A stretch of 64,000 bases of DNA from Macrocystis pyrifera (taxonomy: Eukaryota > Sar > Phaeophyceae > Laminariales > Laminariaceae), in contig JASSKH010000020.1 of assembly GCA_031763025.1 (NCBI GenBank), positions 11,917,547 through 11,981,546 of the forward strand. Direction: 5' to 3'. Below the pieces are notes generated by a model. That model did not search any database, was not told the DNA's origin, and saw only the letters and a program-made list of their open reading frames with translations. Shown piece after piece: positions 1-10,868 of the stretch. Every line of letters begins with the position of its first letter. Position 1 is the first letter of the stretch. Both the position numbers and the translations under genes were made by a program.

Positions 1-129
1 GACCGGTACGCCCACCCCCGTCGTAATATCAAGAACTTAGACAATAATTATAGCTCCAAATATCTTAATACCGTCGCCACCGGTATTTGCTCGGGAATCT
101 ACCCGTCGGGTATAACGGGGTGGAAACCA

Positions 130-161
<32 letters not shown>

Positions 162-166
162 GTACT

Positions 167-274
167 ATTACGGGGGTCCATAGTTAATAGGACCTATGAT
201 ATAGATAAAAACCTATATATTTACTTATTTTTACGAACAAAATTTGGTCCCGTTAACTATGGACCCACGTAGTA
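167..274. mobile_element. MITE family A copy
   Basis: ATTACGGGGGTCCATAGTTA at the left and a decayed inverse at the right (GGACCCACGTAGTA), with AGGACC...GGTCC inner arms and a CCTATATATTTA core. About 107 bp, no coding capacity. It sits just after a CAG run. Confidence 0.88.
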
Positions 275-410
275 ACAAGAAGGGACCGCTACGTCCCAAT
301 GGCGGGGCGGCCACACTTCAACCTATGAGGTGAAGCTATTTTATGCGAATCGACAACACTACTATATATCCTTGTTAAAACCCTTGCAAGAATCGGTCGA
401 GATTCTAGCC

Positions 411-440
411 ATTACGGGGGACCATATTAAATAATAGAAC
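411..440. mobile_element. MITE family A fragment
   Basis: Only the left end ATTACGGGGGACCATATTAA is recognisable. Confidence 0.55.
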
Positions 441-587
441 ATCCGACGTCATTATTAATAGCACGCACGCACGCACGCCTCCTTACCGTTTACCGTTGTC
501 GAGAAAGCGAACGCTCACGAAAGACCGCACCTACTGCTGTACCTCTGTGCGAACTCAACGTTTTTGACGGTATATACGACACGTACA

Positions 588-699
588 TCGGGGGGACCCT
601 ATTAATAGTAAATAAGACCTACGGTACACACAAAAACCTATATATTACCTATTTTTACTAACAATATTTGGTCCTATTTACCATGTTCCCCCGTAATAG
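588..699. mobile_element. MITE family A copy
   Basis: Left end altered (CGGGGGGACCCTATTAATA); right arm TTTGGTCCTATTTACCATG then CCCCCGTAAT intact. Confidence 0.85.
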
Positions 700-3689
700 T
701 CACTGCGCATACAGTAGTTGTAACTGCGCTACAGTACAGTACTAGCCGTGGAGTCCGGCCAACTCGCAGCAGGCCTACACACTAACCGCTCCAGAGTTGT
801 TGGAGCCTGTCCGGCAACCACGGCCTGCATTGTATTGTAGCGATGAGTTAATGTGAGAACAACAACAACAACAACAACAACAACTGCTGTGTGTAGCTGC
901 TCCGCCCGAGGGCAGGGTACAGCAAGCAGTACGCGGTACCAACAATATCATGCACACCAATGAACTTTCACCGGATAGAATCCGCCAATCACAGCTTTCA
1001 ACGGAGAATTTCGACCGTTTCACACTTCATCCATTCATCAACATGAAGGCACGGGATAAGCTCCCACTTGGTAGCATTATTGGGCAGAGACTCTTCCCAC
1101 CTTCGCTCATATCGTACGCGAGCGAGAGTCACGGGCTGTGGTCGAGCCTTTTACCGCACAGTAACTCTCGACAAAGGCGACGCTTGTTCCGTTCGAGGTG
1201 CACAGCACATTGCATTGCATTGGCTGCACTTCGTCATTTGTCGGATACGACGTTTCTGTCCTCTGCCATGAACAAGATCTACTCCAAGTGCTGCATGTAG
1301 TACAGTACACTGTACCCGTGCGTATAAAGTACAGCACATTATTTTACTCAGGTGAGAAGTCGGGGTGACTGCGATTGGCGTACGGTATCTCATGGATGTA
1401 CTGGAGGTGGAGCCTGCCTTTTATTATTATTAATAATAGTGTTTCTCTTCTGCAAGCTGTCCACTGAAGTTTGCTACGTACGTCGCCTCTGTACGTTCTG
1501 CTCCTGGTAGTGCATTGCACTGTCTCAACTTTTCTCACGTATCAGGTACTACTGCATTTGCTTGTGATGCATCAGATTCTGTATTATCGCAGTTTGTGAC
1601 TGCAGAACTCGTACCTCTCTCGGATGAAGAAACAGCACGGACACTGGATCTGCCGCATTGTGACCGCAAAACTTGTATCTCTCCAGGATGAGGAAGCAAC
1701 ACGGACACTATTAAATATATCTGCTACATGACCAAGGGTAAAAAGCGAACAACAAGCACTGTATGATAGACCTATCCCTAACTTTCAACACGCAAGATAG
1801 CACACCCCCCTGGGACAAATATCCGCGCCGATTTTCTCCAAATGAAACTAGGGCAATCCACGCAGCAACCAAAATGGTGGCCTTGGAAATCACTCGTCGC
1901 GATCTTTCAATAGGCAGACGCATCGCTCGGCGTTTCTACTACAGTACAGTATTACTGTCTGTCCCCACTGCTAAGGAAACCAGCGGACAATCTGGTCAGA
2001 GGGGGTGTGTTATCTTATCACACGTGTGGTAGTGATACGTACGTAAATACATTCCAATCACACGCTCATATCACACTCGTATCCATGGATATTTGGTGTA
2101 TATAGGAACGGCATCTACGCTATTTTCGTCTCCCCGAAATCGGAAAATAAATAATTGTTTCACGTGAAATATCTTTCTACGAGTACGTAGTACCATGCTA
2201 CTTTTTGTCAGAAGGCAAGCATAATAATACCAGTAATAATGAATCCGGACCAACTGCGGTGTACGTCTACGCTGCATCCGTCTACTACTGCCATCACGTG
2301 CAGCCAGCTGGTGGCGTGGTATCACGAGGCTTCGGTGGGGAAAAGGGAATGCTGATTTTTTCTGCTCCGTTCAGCGTGATGACCATTGTGTGCAGGCAGC
2401 ACGGGCGGCAGTTACGCGTTTTTCTATTGCAAGCGTTTGTTGCATCTACTGCTGTACTGTAGGTTCATGATGAAGATACCGGGTGTACACAGCACCTATT
2501 CATAGCAAACAGGCACATATCCACAGCACGTAACTAATTGAAGAGGTACGTCCTATCCGGCTCCAATGTGTGTACGCTTCTTCTGCTGGATATACGAGCT
2601 ACGCGAGAGTATGACATCAATCAGCTGAGAGAGACAAGATACCATGCATGTATAAATGTGCCGGGAGTATTTTGAAACTTAGACCGCCACCGAGGTGCGA
2701 GGCATGATACTGGTGCTATTAATACTGCATGTTCGTGTGCGTACTCGTAGCCTCATCCGACACGCCACTTGCTGATGAGGTGCGTGTTCTTCGTGCTCTC
2801 GAACTGTACGACTGTTGTTGCATGTTTTCCTCCCGAGCAGGCTCTCCTCATATATACGCCCATATGTGCACATACTTCCAACCGGACACTTGCATTAACA
2901 ATTAAATACCAGGTATTAAGAAACAGGAAGAAAGCAAGCCCTCACCGGGTTTCTTATTCGAAGATGAATGCGTTCTACTCTACACTATAATACAGTTCTA
3001 CCGTACACTACAGTACAATATGACTTCAATAGAAGTACAGTAGAACGACGTCCCCGTCACAAGGCGACCATAAAGGCCCCCAGAGCTCAAATAGTAGCTT
3101 TATAAGGTGACACGCCTCACAATACAAGGCAACTCGCCCTATATGTACTCTTTGGTACTACCGTAAGCTGGTGACACTTAAGACAACACACCCCCTCGGA
3201 CGATTTTCAAAGCTGGGTTTCTCTCGACAGCGGGGAGGGAGGACGTACTGAGTACGCCCAGCGATGCGTCTGTCTATGCAGCCTTCTCGACGATTTTTTT
3301 TTCCAAAGCCACCATGTTCGTTGTGTGTGCCCCCCACGTTCTGGAGGAAGCTGCGACAAGACGCGTGTTCTACCGTGTGCCCCGATCGTGCATCTACTTA
3401 CAAGCATGGCGCCCAACTTTACTCAATAGCACCACAGCGGAGTAATCTGCGGCAGAGCGCACCTGTGGAGCGACACATTACCACCTGGTATATCGTATTA
3501 TACTGTGTCGTACTGCGCCATGAATGCCAAAATAACTCGCGCTGCAGAAAGGAACGCCCGATACTGAGACAACTGCTACGAGCTAATAGGAACGCCCGAA
3601 TGACCCCCGAACATGATGTGCTAAAACTAACCCTCTGCCAGAGAACTACAGTAGTACTGCTCACTTGGTTGGCCGACCTCTGTGTATAC

Positions 3690-3993
3690 CTAGTAGGCTC
3701 TCATCCATACTATTTTCGCCCTGCTCAGCGCATGGAATGCCTCGTCCATGGCGATCGTTTCAGCGTGCTCTTCCAACTGGCCGTAGGGCGCTAAAAGTTC
3801 TGAAAGCAGCGGAAGCACCCCTCTCCCCTCGTCGTCCCATCTCCTACTTCGTTTTCAATCCTTCTCCTACTTCGGTTTCATCAGAGGACCCGTCGAGTGG
3901 ACCCTCGTTTCGTCCTCCGCATCTAGCCGCAAGGCTGTGATGATGGCATCCTGTTCTTCTATGCGCGTCCAGCTCTTGTTGACGGCGGCCATG
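3690..3993 (-). pseudogene. Possible decayed coding fragment
   Basis: From the minus-strand ATG at 3991-3993 a plausible coding start (MAAVNKSWTRIEEQDAIITA) runs 41 codons to a stop. The region further along reads LPLLSELLAPYGQLEEHAET in the same frame beyond two more stops. Looks like a decayed transposon or gene; I do not recognise the family. Confidence 0.25.
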
Positions 3994-4689
3994 GTGTTGT
4001 ATGGTCGCGGGGGAGTGGCGGGGTTGCCTGGCTATTTGTTTTTGAATATCGGCGTGGTTTGAATAAGGCGACCACCTGGCTCATTTAGGTGTTATGTGCT
4101 GTGGTACTTATTTAGGACTCGCCTTACATAGGTGCAGTACCTATATTGGGCGACTCGCTTGGCATGCGCTCCTAAAAAAGCCGTGCCAAGCCATGCTAGG
4201 TGGCCTTCAAGCCGTACTCGCCTGATGAAGTGTGCTTTGAAACGGAACCACGACTACAGCTGTACTCCCGAATTTCTTCTTTTCCTGTAGAAAACAGCCT
4301 CTCATAATATTAACAGGACCTGGTGTCCTGTACAGCTCTGCTGTTGTACTGTAGTATGATGATACCGCTGCGGGCCTGTTTCATCAGTTACGCCTTCCTA
4401 AGACAGGGTTTTGGGTTGCTCTGAGAGGTCAACGACAGGTTGCCCAGGTCTCACCACTTCATACTGCCCATAGTATGATTAAGATAAAAAAACACTCCCT
4501 CTAGGACGAATTTCCGAGCAAAAATTCTATAAACCAAGCGGGCAGGGGGGAACACACAACGAAAATGGTGGCTTTGAAAGGATGTCGTCCAGATATTTCA
4601 ATGGACGCGTTTGCTAGGCGACGCGTTGGCACCATCCCCATCGTTGAGAAAAAAACGATATACATACACCCGAACTAACAACTGAGCCA

Positions 4690-5025
4690 TCAGTCAGCGC
4701 CGACTGCTAGCTCAGCGGTTATGGTGTATCTCTAGTAAAAACACGATTCGGGGTCTACTGGCTGTTTAGCCGGGACTCGGATTTACTCGTGGGTTGCAAT
4801 CCCTTTAGTCAACGCTGATCCGAACAGGAGGTATCACGGTGCTTCTTTTTGCCTGGGAGTTTATACAATGACCTGCAGATGTATAGTTCCGTAATCTCCA
4901 CGACTTTCAGGAAAAATGGCAACGAGGACGTCGGAGAGATTTGAACCCCGGACTGTTGCTGACCGTTAGCTCGGTGGTTATGGTGTGCCTCTGAAAAACT
5001 TATCATGGAGAGGTTGTCCGAGAGG
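4690..5025 (+). repeat. tRNA-like direct repeats
   Basis: CTAGCTCAGCGGTTATGGTG near 4707 and TTAGCTCGGTGGTTATGGTG near 4966 are A-box-like strings about 260 bp apart with similar flanks (GACTG before, TCTG/AGTAAAAAC after). No complete tRNA is visible. Confidence 0.35.
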
Positions 5026-5071
5026 GTGTAGTACAGTACAGTACATTATGTTAATAGCAGAACCCGGGGAT

Positions 5072-5446
5072 AGTGGTAAGGGAATGGAAAGCAGGAACTA
5101 TCTGTACTGGCCAGAAAGGCAGCTTCTCATGTTCAGGAGACTTCTTTGTGTTGTCGTCTCATTCCTCTTCATGATGAGAGAGGATGCAGCTGTTGAGAGT
5201 GATTCGACAGGGGCTTGATTCAAGGCATCAAGCCCACTCTGCTCTCCTTCTATTGATCCGCTAGACGGGTAAATGCACTTGTCCGAGGAGCTTCCTCTGG
5301 TGCTTGTCTAGTCTTCTCCTGTCGGCTATCCTACTTGGTAACTATTTTATCTGCAAGGGAAACTTCAGAGCCCCGGCAATACTCTTAGGGTATTCAGGTC
5401 TTTGATACTACGGTCTATCCCATAACCACTTCTTTAGCCCGATGCA
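5072..5446 (+). repeat. Direct repeat, left copy
   Basis: Shares AAGGGAATGG, GAAAGGCAGCTTCTC, GGGGCTTGATTCAAGGC and CTTAGGGTATTCAGG with the copy at 5638-5978 throughout its length. The 191-bp spacer and ~350-bp arms would fit a TRIM-type LTR pair, but no primer-binding site is convincing. Confidence 0.85.
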
Positions 5447-5637
5447 ATATCGTATCACATGAGCCCACCCTGGATAGTCGTATGTGCAGACCACACGACG
5501 GTCGATAGATGATAACGAAGTTCATCCGAAAAAGACCGAGAAAGGAAGTCGAAGATACGGCTATTCGAAACAACGAAATGAGGTTAAAGATTTCCCCACA
5601 CCCTGTAGTGAGGCCTAGGCGTCCTGCCAAGTTGTAG

Positions 5638-5978
5638 AGTGGTAGTAAGGGAATGGACAGCAGGGACTATCTGAACCGACTATTAACAGAAAGGCAGCTT
5701 CTCTTGTTCAGGAGACTATTTTTGTATTGTCGTACCATTCCTCTTCACGGTGAGAGAGAAGGGAGCTGTTGGGAGCGATTCGATCGGGGCTTGATTCAAG
5801 GCGTCAAGCCCACTCTGCTCTCCTTCTATTAATCCGCTAGACGCGTAAAGACACTTGTCCGAGGAACTTTCCTAAGTATTGTTCTGCAAAGGAAACTTCA
5901 GAGCCCCGGGAATACTCTTAGGGTATTCAGGGCTTTGATGCTACGGGCTATCTCATTACCACTTCTATAGTCCGATAC
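5638..5978 (+). repeat. Direct repeat, right copy
   Basis: The downstream partner of the 5072-5446 repeat, shorter mainly by loss of sequence after GTCCGAGGAACTTTCC. Confidence 0.85.
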
Positions 5979-6339
5979 TACTGTATACCATACCATAATA
6001 TACTACTAAGATACACTTCATAACATCATGGGCCCCCCGACAAGAAGCACCTAACATGAGGAAGCCTTAGAACGTTATTGTGACACTATTATTGAGAAAT
6101 CTTTATCATAGACAGGATATAAGCATACCTGGTCAGATTTGGTGCACGTAGCGCTCGCCGCTGAGCACGATTTCTCAGTACAAAATTACTTCAGTAGAGC
6201 CTGATGCTCTTGCTTCTGTCGGTTATTTGTTATTCGTCGGCCTATACTGTCCCATGCGTGTTACACGCGGGGTGTCCGTTGTTAGCGTTAGGCACAATTA
6301 TTTTTCAGGGTGAGGAACGGTCTCCCACATTTTATTGGA

Positions 6340-6935
6340 AACTTCGATGCAACGAAATTTCACTGCATCCAACTTCCGTGGAGACGTAACTCTGACTTAC
6401 ATGCAGGAAGTAAAATTACTTCCACGGAAGTTGGTGGAACCTTCCATGGAAGTACAGTAGATTTACTAGAATCTTCATCCATCAAACCCCATCCCTCCTG
6501 ATCCCATCAGGACCTGCTCCCATTTATTTGGTACCACACCTGCTCCCACTCATAAGGTGCGGAACTGAAATCGGCTCTCCGCAGGAGCAGCTGGACGCCC
6601 ACCGGCTACCCTGATCCCGTCCAGACGCATGTATTGGAAGCTCTCACCAACTTGCATGGAAAAAAAAAGTTCCGAATTGCTTCAAAACTACTTCCATATT
6701 ACTTGCATGAAAAAAACCTCCAAGGAAAACATTGCCTCCATATTTCTTTCGTGGAGGTTCACTTCCATCCATGGAAGTAATCTAGGATTTAATTCCGTTG
6801 AAAGCAAATGTTACTTCCAAATTTAATTTTTTCCATATGACTTCCACCAAATTTTAAATTTACTTCCATATTACTTCCTTCCGTGGAAGTAAATTATTTC
6901 CATCAAAGCTTTTGCCAACTTCCCTAATGATATGG
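6340..6935. repeat. Degenerate ACTTCC/GGAAGT-rich tract
   Basis: Dense repetition of ACTTCCATGGAAGT-like palindromes at irregular 20-40 bp spacing. No gene seen. Confidence 0.75.
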
Positions 6936-6944
6936 AACACTCCA

Positions 6945-7470
6945 AGGTTGTGTTCTGTAGGTTACATACAGAAGCATACCCGGGGTGTTTTCCACTGTAT
7001 TTACCCTACAAATACCTCCTGTGAGTTATGTACGACATTAACACCCGCACCCGAATCTTTTTTAAGTTCTGTACGATATTTGTATCCCTACCCGGAATTT
7101 CTGTGAGTTCTGTAGGCCTGTGTCACAATACCCGGGGCACAGGTACAACATTTTCATGCCTGCCCGGAACTTATGTGAGTTCTGTAAGATCTATATATCG
7201 GATTCCGTACCCAGAACTTCTGTGAGTTGTGTACGACATTCATATCCGTACCCGGAACTTCTGTCACCTCTGTAAGACGGACTGGTTTCACAATACCCGG
7301 GGTACGGGTATACCTTGCAGTTTGGCAAAATACCCAGGGGTTCGGTACGTCTTCGGTTTTAGCCCAAACGTTATACCAGGTATGGTACTAGGTACCTGGT
7401 ACCACTTTATGGGTCTTTTCTCTTTTCTTCCTTATACTACGAGTATTTTCGCTGCCCGAAGATAAGTATT
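6945..7470 (+). repeat. Dispersed repeat with CCCGGAACTTCTGTGAGTT units, copy 1
   Basis: Starts AAGGTTGTGTTCTGTAGGTT with GAAGCATACCCGGGGTGTTT, then 5-6 units of CCCGGAACTTCTGTGAGTTC. The head matches the copy at 50455. Confidence 0.8.
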
Positions 7471-8154
7471 CAATTTCAACACTGTGCAATAGCAATATAG
7501 AACAGTGCGTATCGTAAAACTTTATATCGACAGTACCCATATGTATTCGAAGGCGATTCGCGTGGAGGGGGGGGCATCTTATACGTTATCGCAGTCGTTT
7601 CTAGTAGTCCAGGTACACGTCGCACGTACGCAATATTGCTGATAGATACGTATCACACACACGTGGTACAGTAGTAGTGTGTGTGTTCTTGCCGTTCTTC
7701 TACTTGTTGGTACCCAGCACACCCAGCCCAGTGCCCGTGTTGTTTCTTTGCCGTAGAGAAATGCAAGCTCTGTGGTCACAAACTACGACACAGAGATAGT
7801 GCATCGCAATGCAGTACTTGCCCGCCGATTAGGCAATGTGCCATCGTCCTGGGTAAACGGTAAACGGCAAACACACAACGTAGCAACCTAAACACATTGA
7901 GAGGGAGAATAGTGTACCAGGTGATGTCGCAAAGATAGTATCGTATATATTTGCGGAGTCACAAAGGCGGGTGGCGTATTGCCATCGCCACCATCTCACC
8001 CGAGACGAGACATCACTTTTTGTTGGATTTTCAGATTTTCCCATATTGAGAAGTAGTATAGTCGACTTTTTATAAAGCATTTATTTCACCCGTCACCAAC
8101 GAGTCACCAATTAATATGTTGCTTTAGTTGTTGGCCCCCTTGAGGCGTCAGCTT

Positions 8155-8630
8155 ACCCGTGTATTACCCTACCCGAACGTTTTCTGTGAGTTCTGAACGC
8201 CAGTGCGACAATACTCGTAACTTCTGTGAGGTCTGTACGACATTCATACCCACTCGTACCCGGAATTTCTGTATGTTATGTACGCCCGTACCACAACACC
8301 CGGGGTACGGGTACAACATTCAACATGCTTATAGCTGCGCGGAGCTTCTGTGAGTTCTCTACAGTACGTCTGTACAAAACTACCCAGAACTTCTGTGAGT
8401 TTGTAAGACTTATATACCCGTACCCGGAACTTCCGCATGCTCGGCATAACATTCATGACCGTACCCGGAAAGTCCATGAGTTACGTACGCCCGTGCCACA
8501 ATAATACCCGGAAATTCTGTGAATTGTGTGAGGCTTCAATACCCGTACCCGGCAAATCTGTAAGTTACGTAAGACTCCCATACCCGTACACGGAATCTGC
8601 AAACCCTACAGAATGTAACATTGGAACATT
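8155..8630 (+). repeat. CCCGGAACTTCTGTGAGTT array, copy 2
   Basis: About eight degenerate 45-60 bp units (ACCCGGAACTTCTGTGAG, ACGACATTCATACCC). Lacks the AAGGTTGTGTT head. Confidence 0.8.
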
Positions 8631-8639
8631 CCGCCAACT

Positions 8640-9125
8640 TCGTGCAAGCTTCCGCCGACGTTCATGGGCTTCGATAATAAACGTGGAAGGTGATGTCATT
8701 AAGGAAGCCCATGGACGAAATATACGGAAGCCGCCTATTAATAGTGAAAATATATGGTTATTGGAAGTTAGTGCAAGCTTCAGTAACTTGTGAAAGTTGA
8801 TGGAAGTCTATGGACTCTGGTGGGAGTATTAAAACTCGGTAGACTCCTATGGAAGTTAGTGAAAGTTTAGGAAATTCTTGTAAGCAGGTGGAAGTATATA
8901 GAGGTATGTATATCGAAGCTCTTAGAAGCTCCCACCGAACGTGGTTCTGTAAGTTTCAGCTGATGGAAGTTGGTGTAAGCTTCCACTTCCACGAACTAGT
9001 GGAAGCTTTGGTGTACTCCCATGGAAGCTTTCACGAACTCCCATGGAAGTATATCGACTCTAAGGAAAGATTTCATGAAACTTGTGGGAGCTCTTATGAT
9101 GGAAGAAGTCAAGATAGTAAATGAT
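8640..9125. repeat. Degenerate GGAAGT-rich tract
   Basis: Repeated TGGAAGTTAGTG/CATGGAAGT strings, the counterpart of 6340-6935 on the other side of the 7-8.6 kb block. Confidence 0.72.
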
Positions 9126-9129
9126 GTGG

Positions 9130-10428
9130 CACATCGGTAAAAATAGGGAGGGGAAGGGTTGTGATTTATTTTTCCCCTTTTGATACAATATTCACGCATG
9201 AACACGTTGGTATGTTGTTCTTGAAGTATCGCTACAACGCAAGGTTTACTATGTTGTGGTTGGCTGTATATAGTGAGGGGGGAGGGGGGCAGGGTTGTGG
9301 TTTGGTAGAGGCAATTTCGCAATGTTTGGAGCCTGGTATTTCGTGACGTAGGCCAATCACACAACACTAAAACTGACCAAATTGTGACAAAATTCGTACG
9401 CTGATTGGATGATGACTTGGTGAACCTAGCTTGTTAATTCCGCCGCCGATCGCAGCACGGCACACAGCGCCTGCAGCAGAAGCACCTCACGGCAGATAGA
9501 ATGCTCTCGATGGAGGAATCACATCTGACGACCGCGCAGCAAGCACGCCGCCCAATCGTTCGTGTTATGCCACCGGACAACCCCAAGACTAGAGACACAG
9601 ATCACAGCAGCAGCAGCAGTAGAGGCAGATGGGTGCGATGGCAAACTTGACAAGCGGTTGAGAGCAAGAACCATAAACTCCGAAACCTAAAACCAGAGGC
9701 AGAGCCGCCTCGACACCCGGACAGCAAGCATAGGGTCCATTCCGAAAATAAACTGATAACAAACTGTTTCTTCCTATGACTATTGTTTACTACTGTTGTA
9801 TTAAGGCCTCTGGTTGGTCGGGACACAGTTTCGCTTCTAGCGCCAGCCCTAGGCCCTTGACAAAAAAACACGGGCTATACTACCCTCTTCCGCTGTTCAC
9901 TACGGTCACTTTCGAATAGCTATTGCATATGGCATTCGTGCCAGACGTAACTTGTAACTTGGAGCGTTGCGTTTGAACCAGCGTGTACCCTGCTCGTTTG
10001 TTTTCACCTTGTTTTTTTATGGAAGCGTAGGCCATGGGATTGCTGATCAGATTAAGCTCCCACTTGTTCTCAAAATCGCTTCTGGGGTGGCTTAGTATTA
10101 GTACAGATTATCGCCTATACTATAATCAAGTCAGGAGCCTTAAAACATGCGCTGCTACCCCTTCTGAAGTATGCCTCTTGCGGGTTTTTAGCAAGGCCCG
10201 CGTTTCCCAGGTCCCGTTCGCCATTCTCCTGCAATGGGCGTATCACTAAATTTCATCCTGCCTCCACTTGCCTGCGTACCGCGATTTCGTCCAAGTTGCC
10301 CGCAGTGCTTCAACCAAGCGCACGCAGGTCAGGGTGGCGGTAAGGCGCCCCCTCGTCTCCTCGGACGCACACACGCGCACAACTGAAGCTCTCTCTTGCA
10401 AGGCGGAGCGAGAATCTTGGCGGAGATC
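9130..10428. other. Upstream region of the sulfotransferase-like gene
   Basis: Contains a short open frame (9501-9650) and ordinary sequence. No core promoter element can be named with confidence. Confidence 0.4.
9501..9650 (+). other. Short open frame upstream of the sulfotransferase-like gene
   Basis: ATG to TGA, 49 codons (MLSMEESHLTTAQQARRP...), with a CAG-encoded serine run. The composition is coding-like, but no conservation can be judged and no splice to 10429 is obvious. Confidence 0.2.
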
Positions 10429-10868
10429 ATGAAAATGTTTGGGGTGAATGCCTTCGAGGTGATGATGGTGATGGTGGTGGTTGCTTCGGCGGCAGTTTCA
10501 TCTGCCCCCCTTGAAGCTTCATCCACGGTTCCGGGAAACGCCTCCTCCTCCTCCCCCCCCTTCCCCTCCATATTACCTAAAACAATGTTCAGCTCTAAGC
10601 TTCGCATGGTTTTTGCTGTGGGGCTCGAAGGAACAGGGCACGACTACCTCCTTCAAGTCGACGATGACTTGTTCGCCAAAAATCGCAACTTGGTCCGGCT
10701 GCCCTTTGGTACTGGTAGCATGTACCACTATCTCGTGCGGACCTCCATGGGGTCGACTGCTCACTACTACGAGCAGGTGCTTGACTTGGCGCGGGCTGAT
10801 ATGCGCAAGGTGGCGCAACGCGGGGCGGACCTTCCTCCCCCCGGGACGGTGCTCATCATCCACGGAAG
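10429..10868 (+). CDS. Sulfotransferase-like gene, exon 1
   Basis: Starts at ATG 10429 and ends in phase 2 at CACGGAAG before GTGCTG. It encodes the hydrophobic N-terminus, a serine/proline linker and the GLEGTGH motif. A second ATG two codons downstream (10435) could be used with almost no effect. Confidence 0.72.

Larger units (their letters stand above)
275..3689. other. Intergenic, no gene seen
   Basis: Apart from MITEs and a (CAA)n run near 858-885 I see only unstructured sequence with frequent GTACAGTAC-type strings. Confidence 0.5.

Noticed and set aside
3264-3794. 176-codon open frame on the plus strand
   Set aside because: No family resemblance; irregular composition, and the minus strand looks slightly more coding-like.
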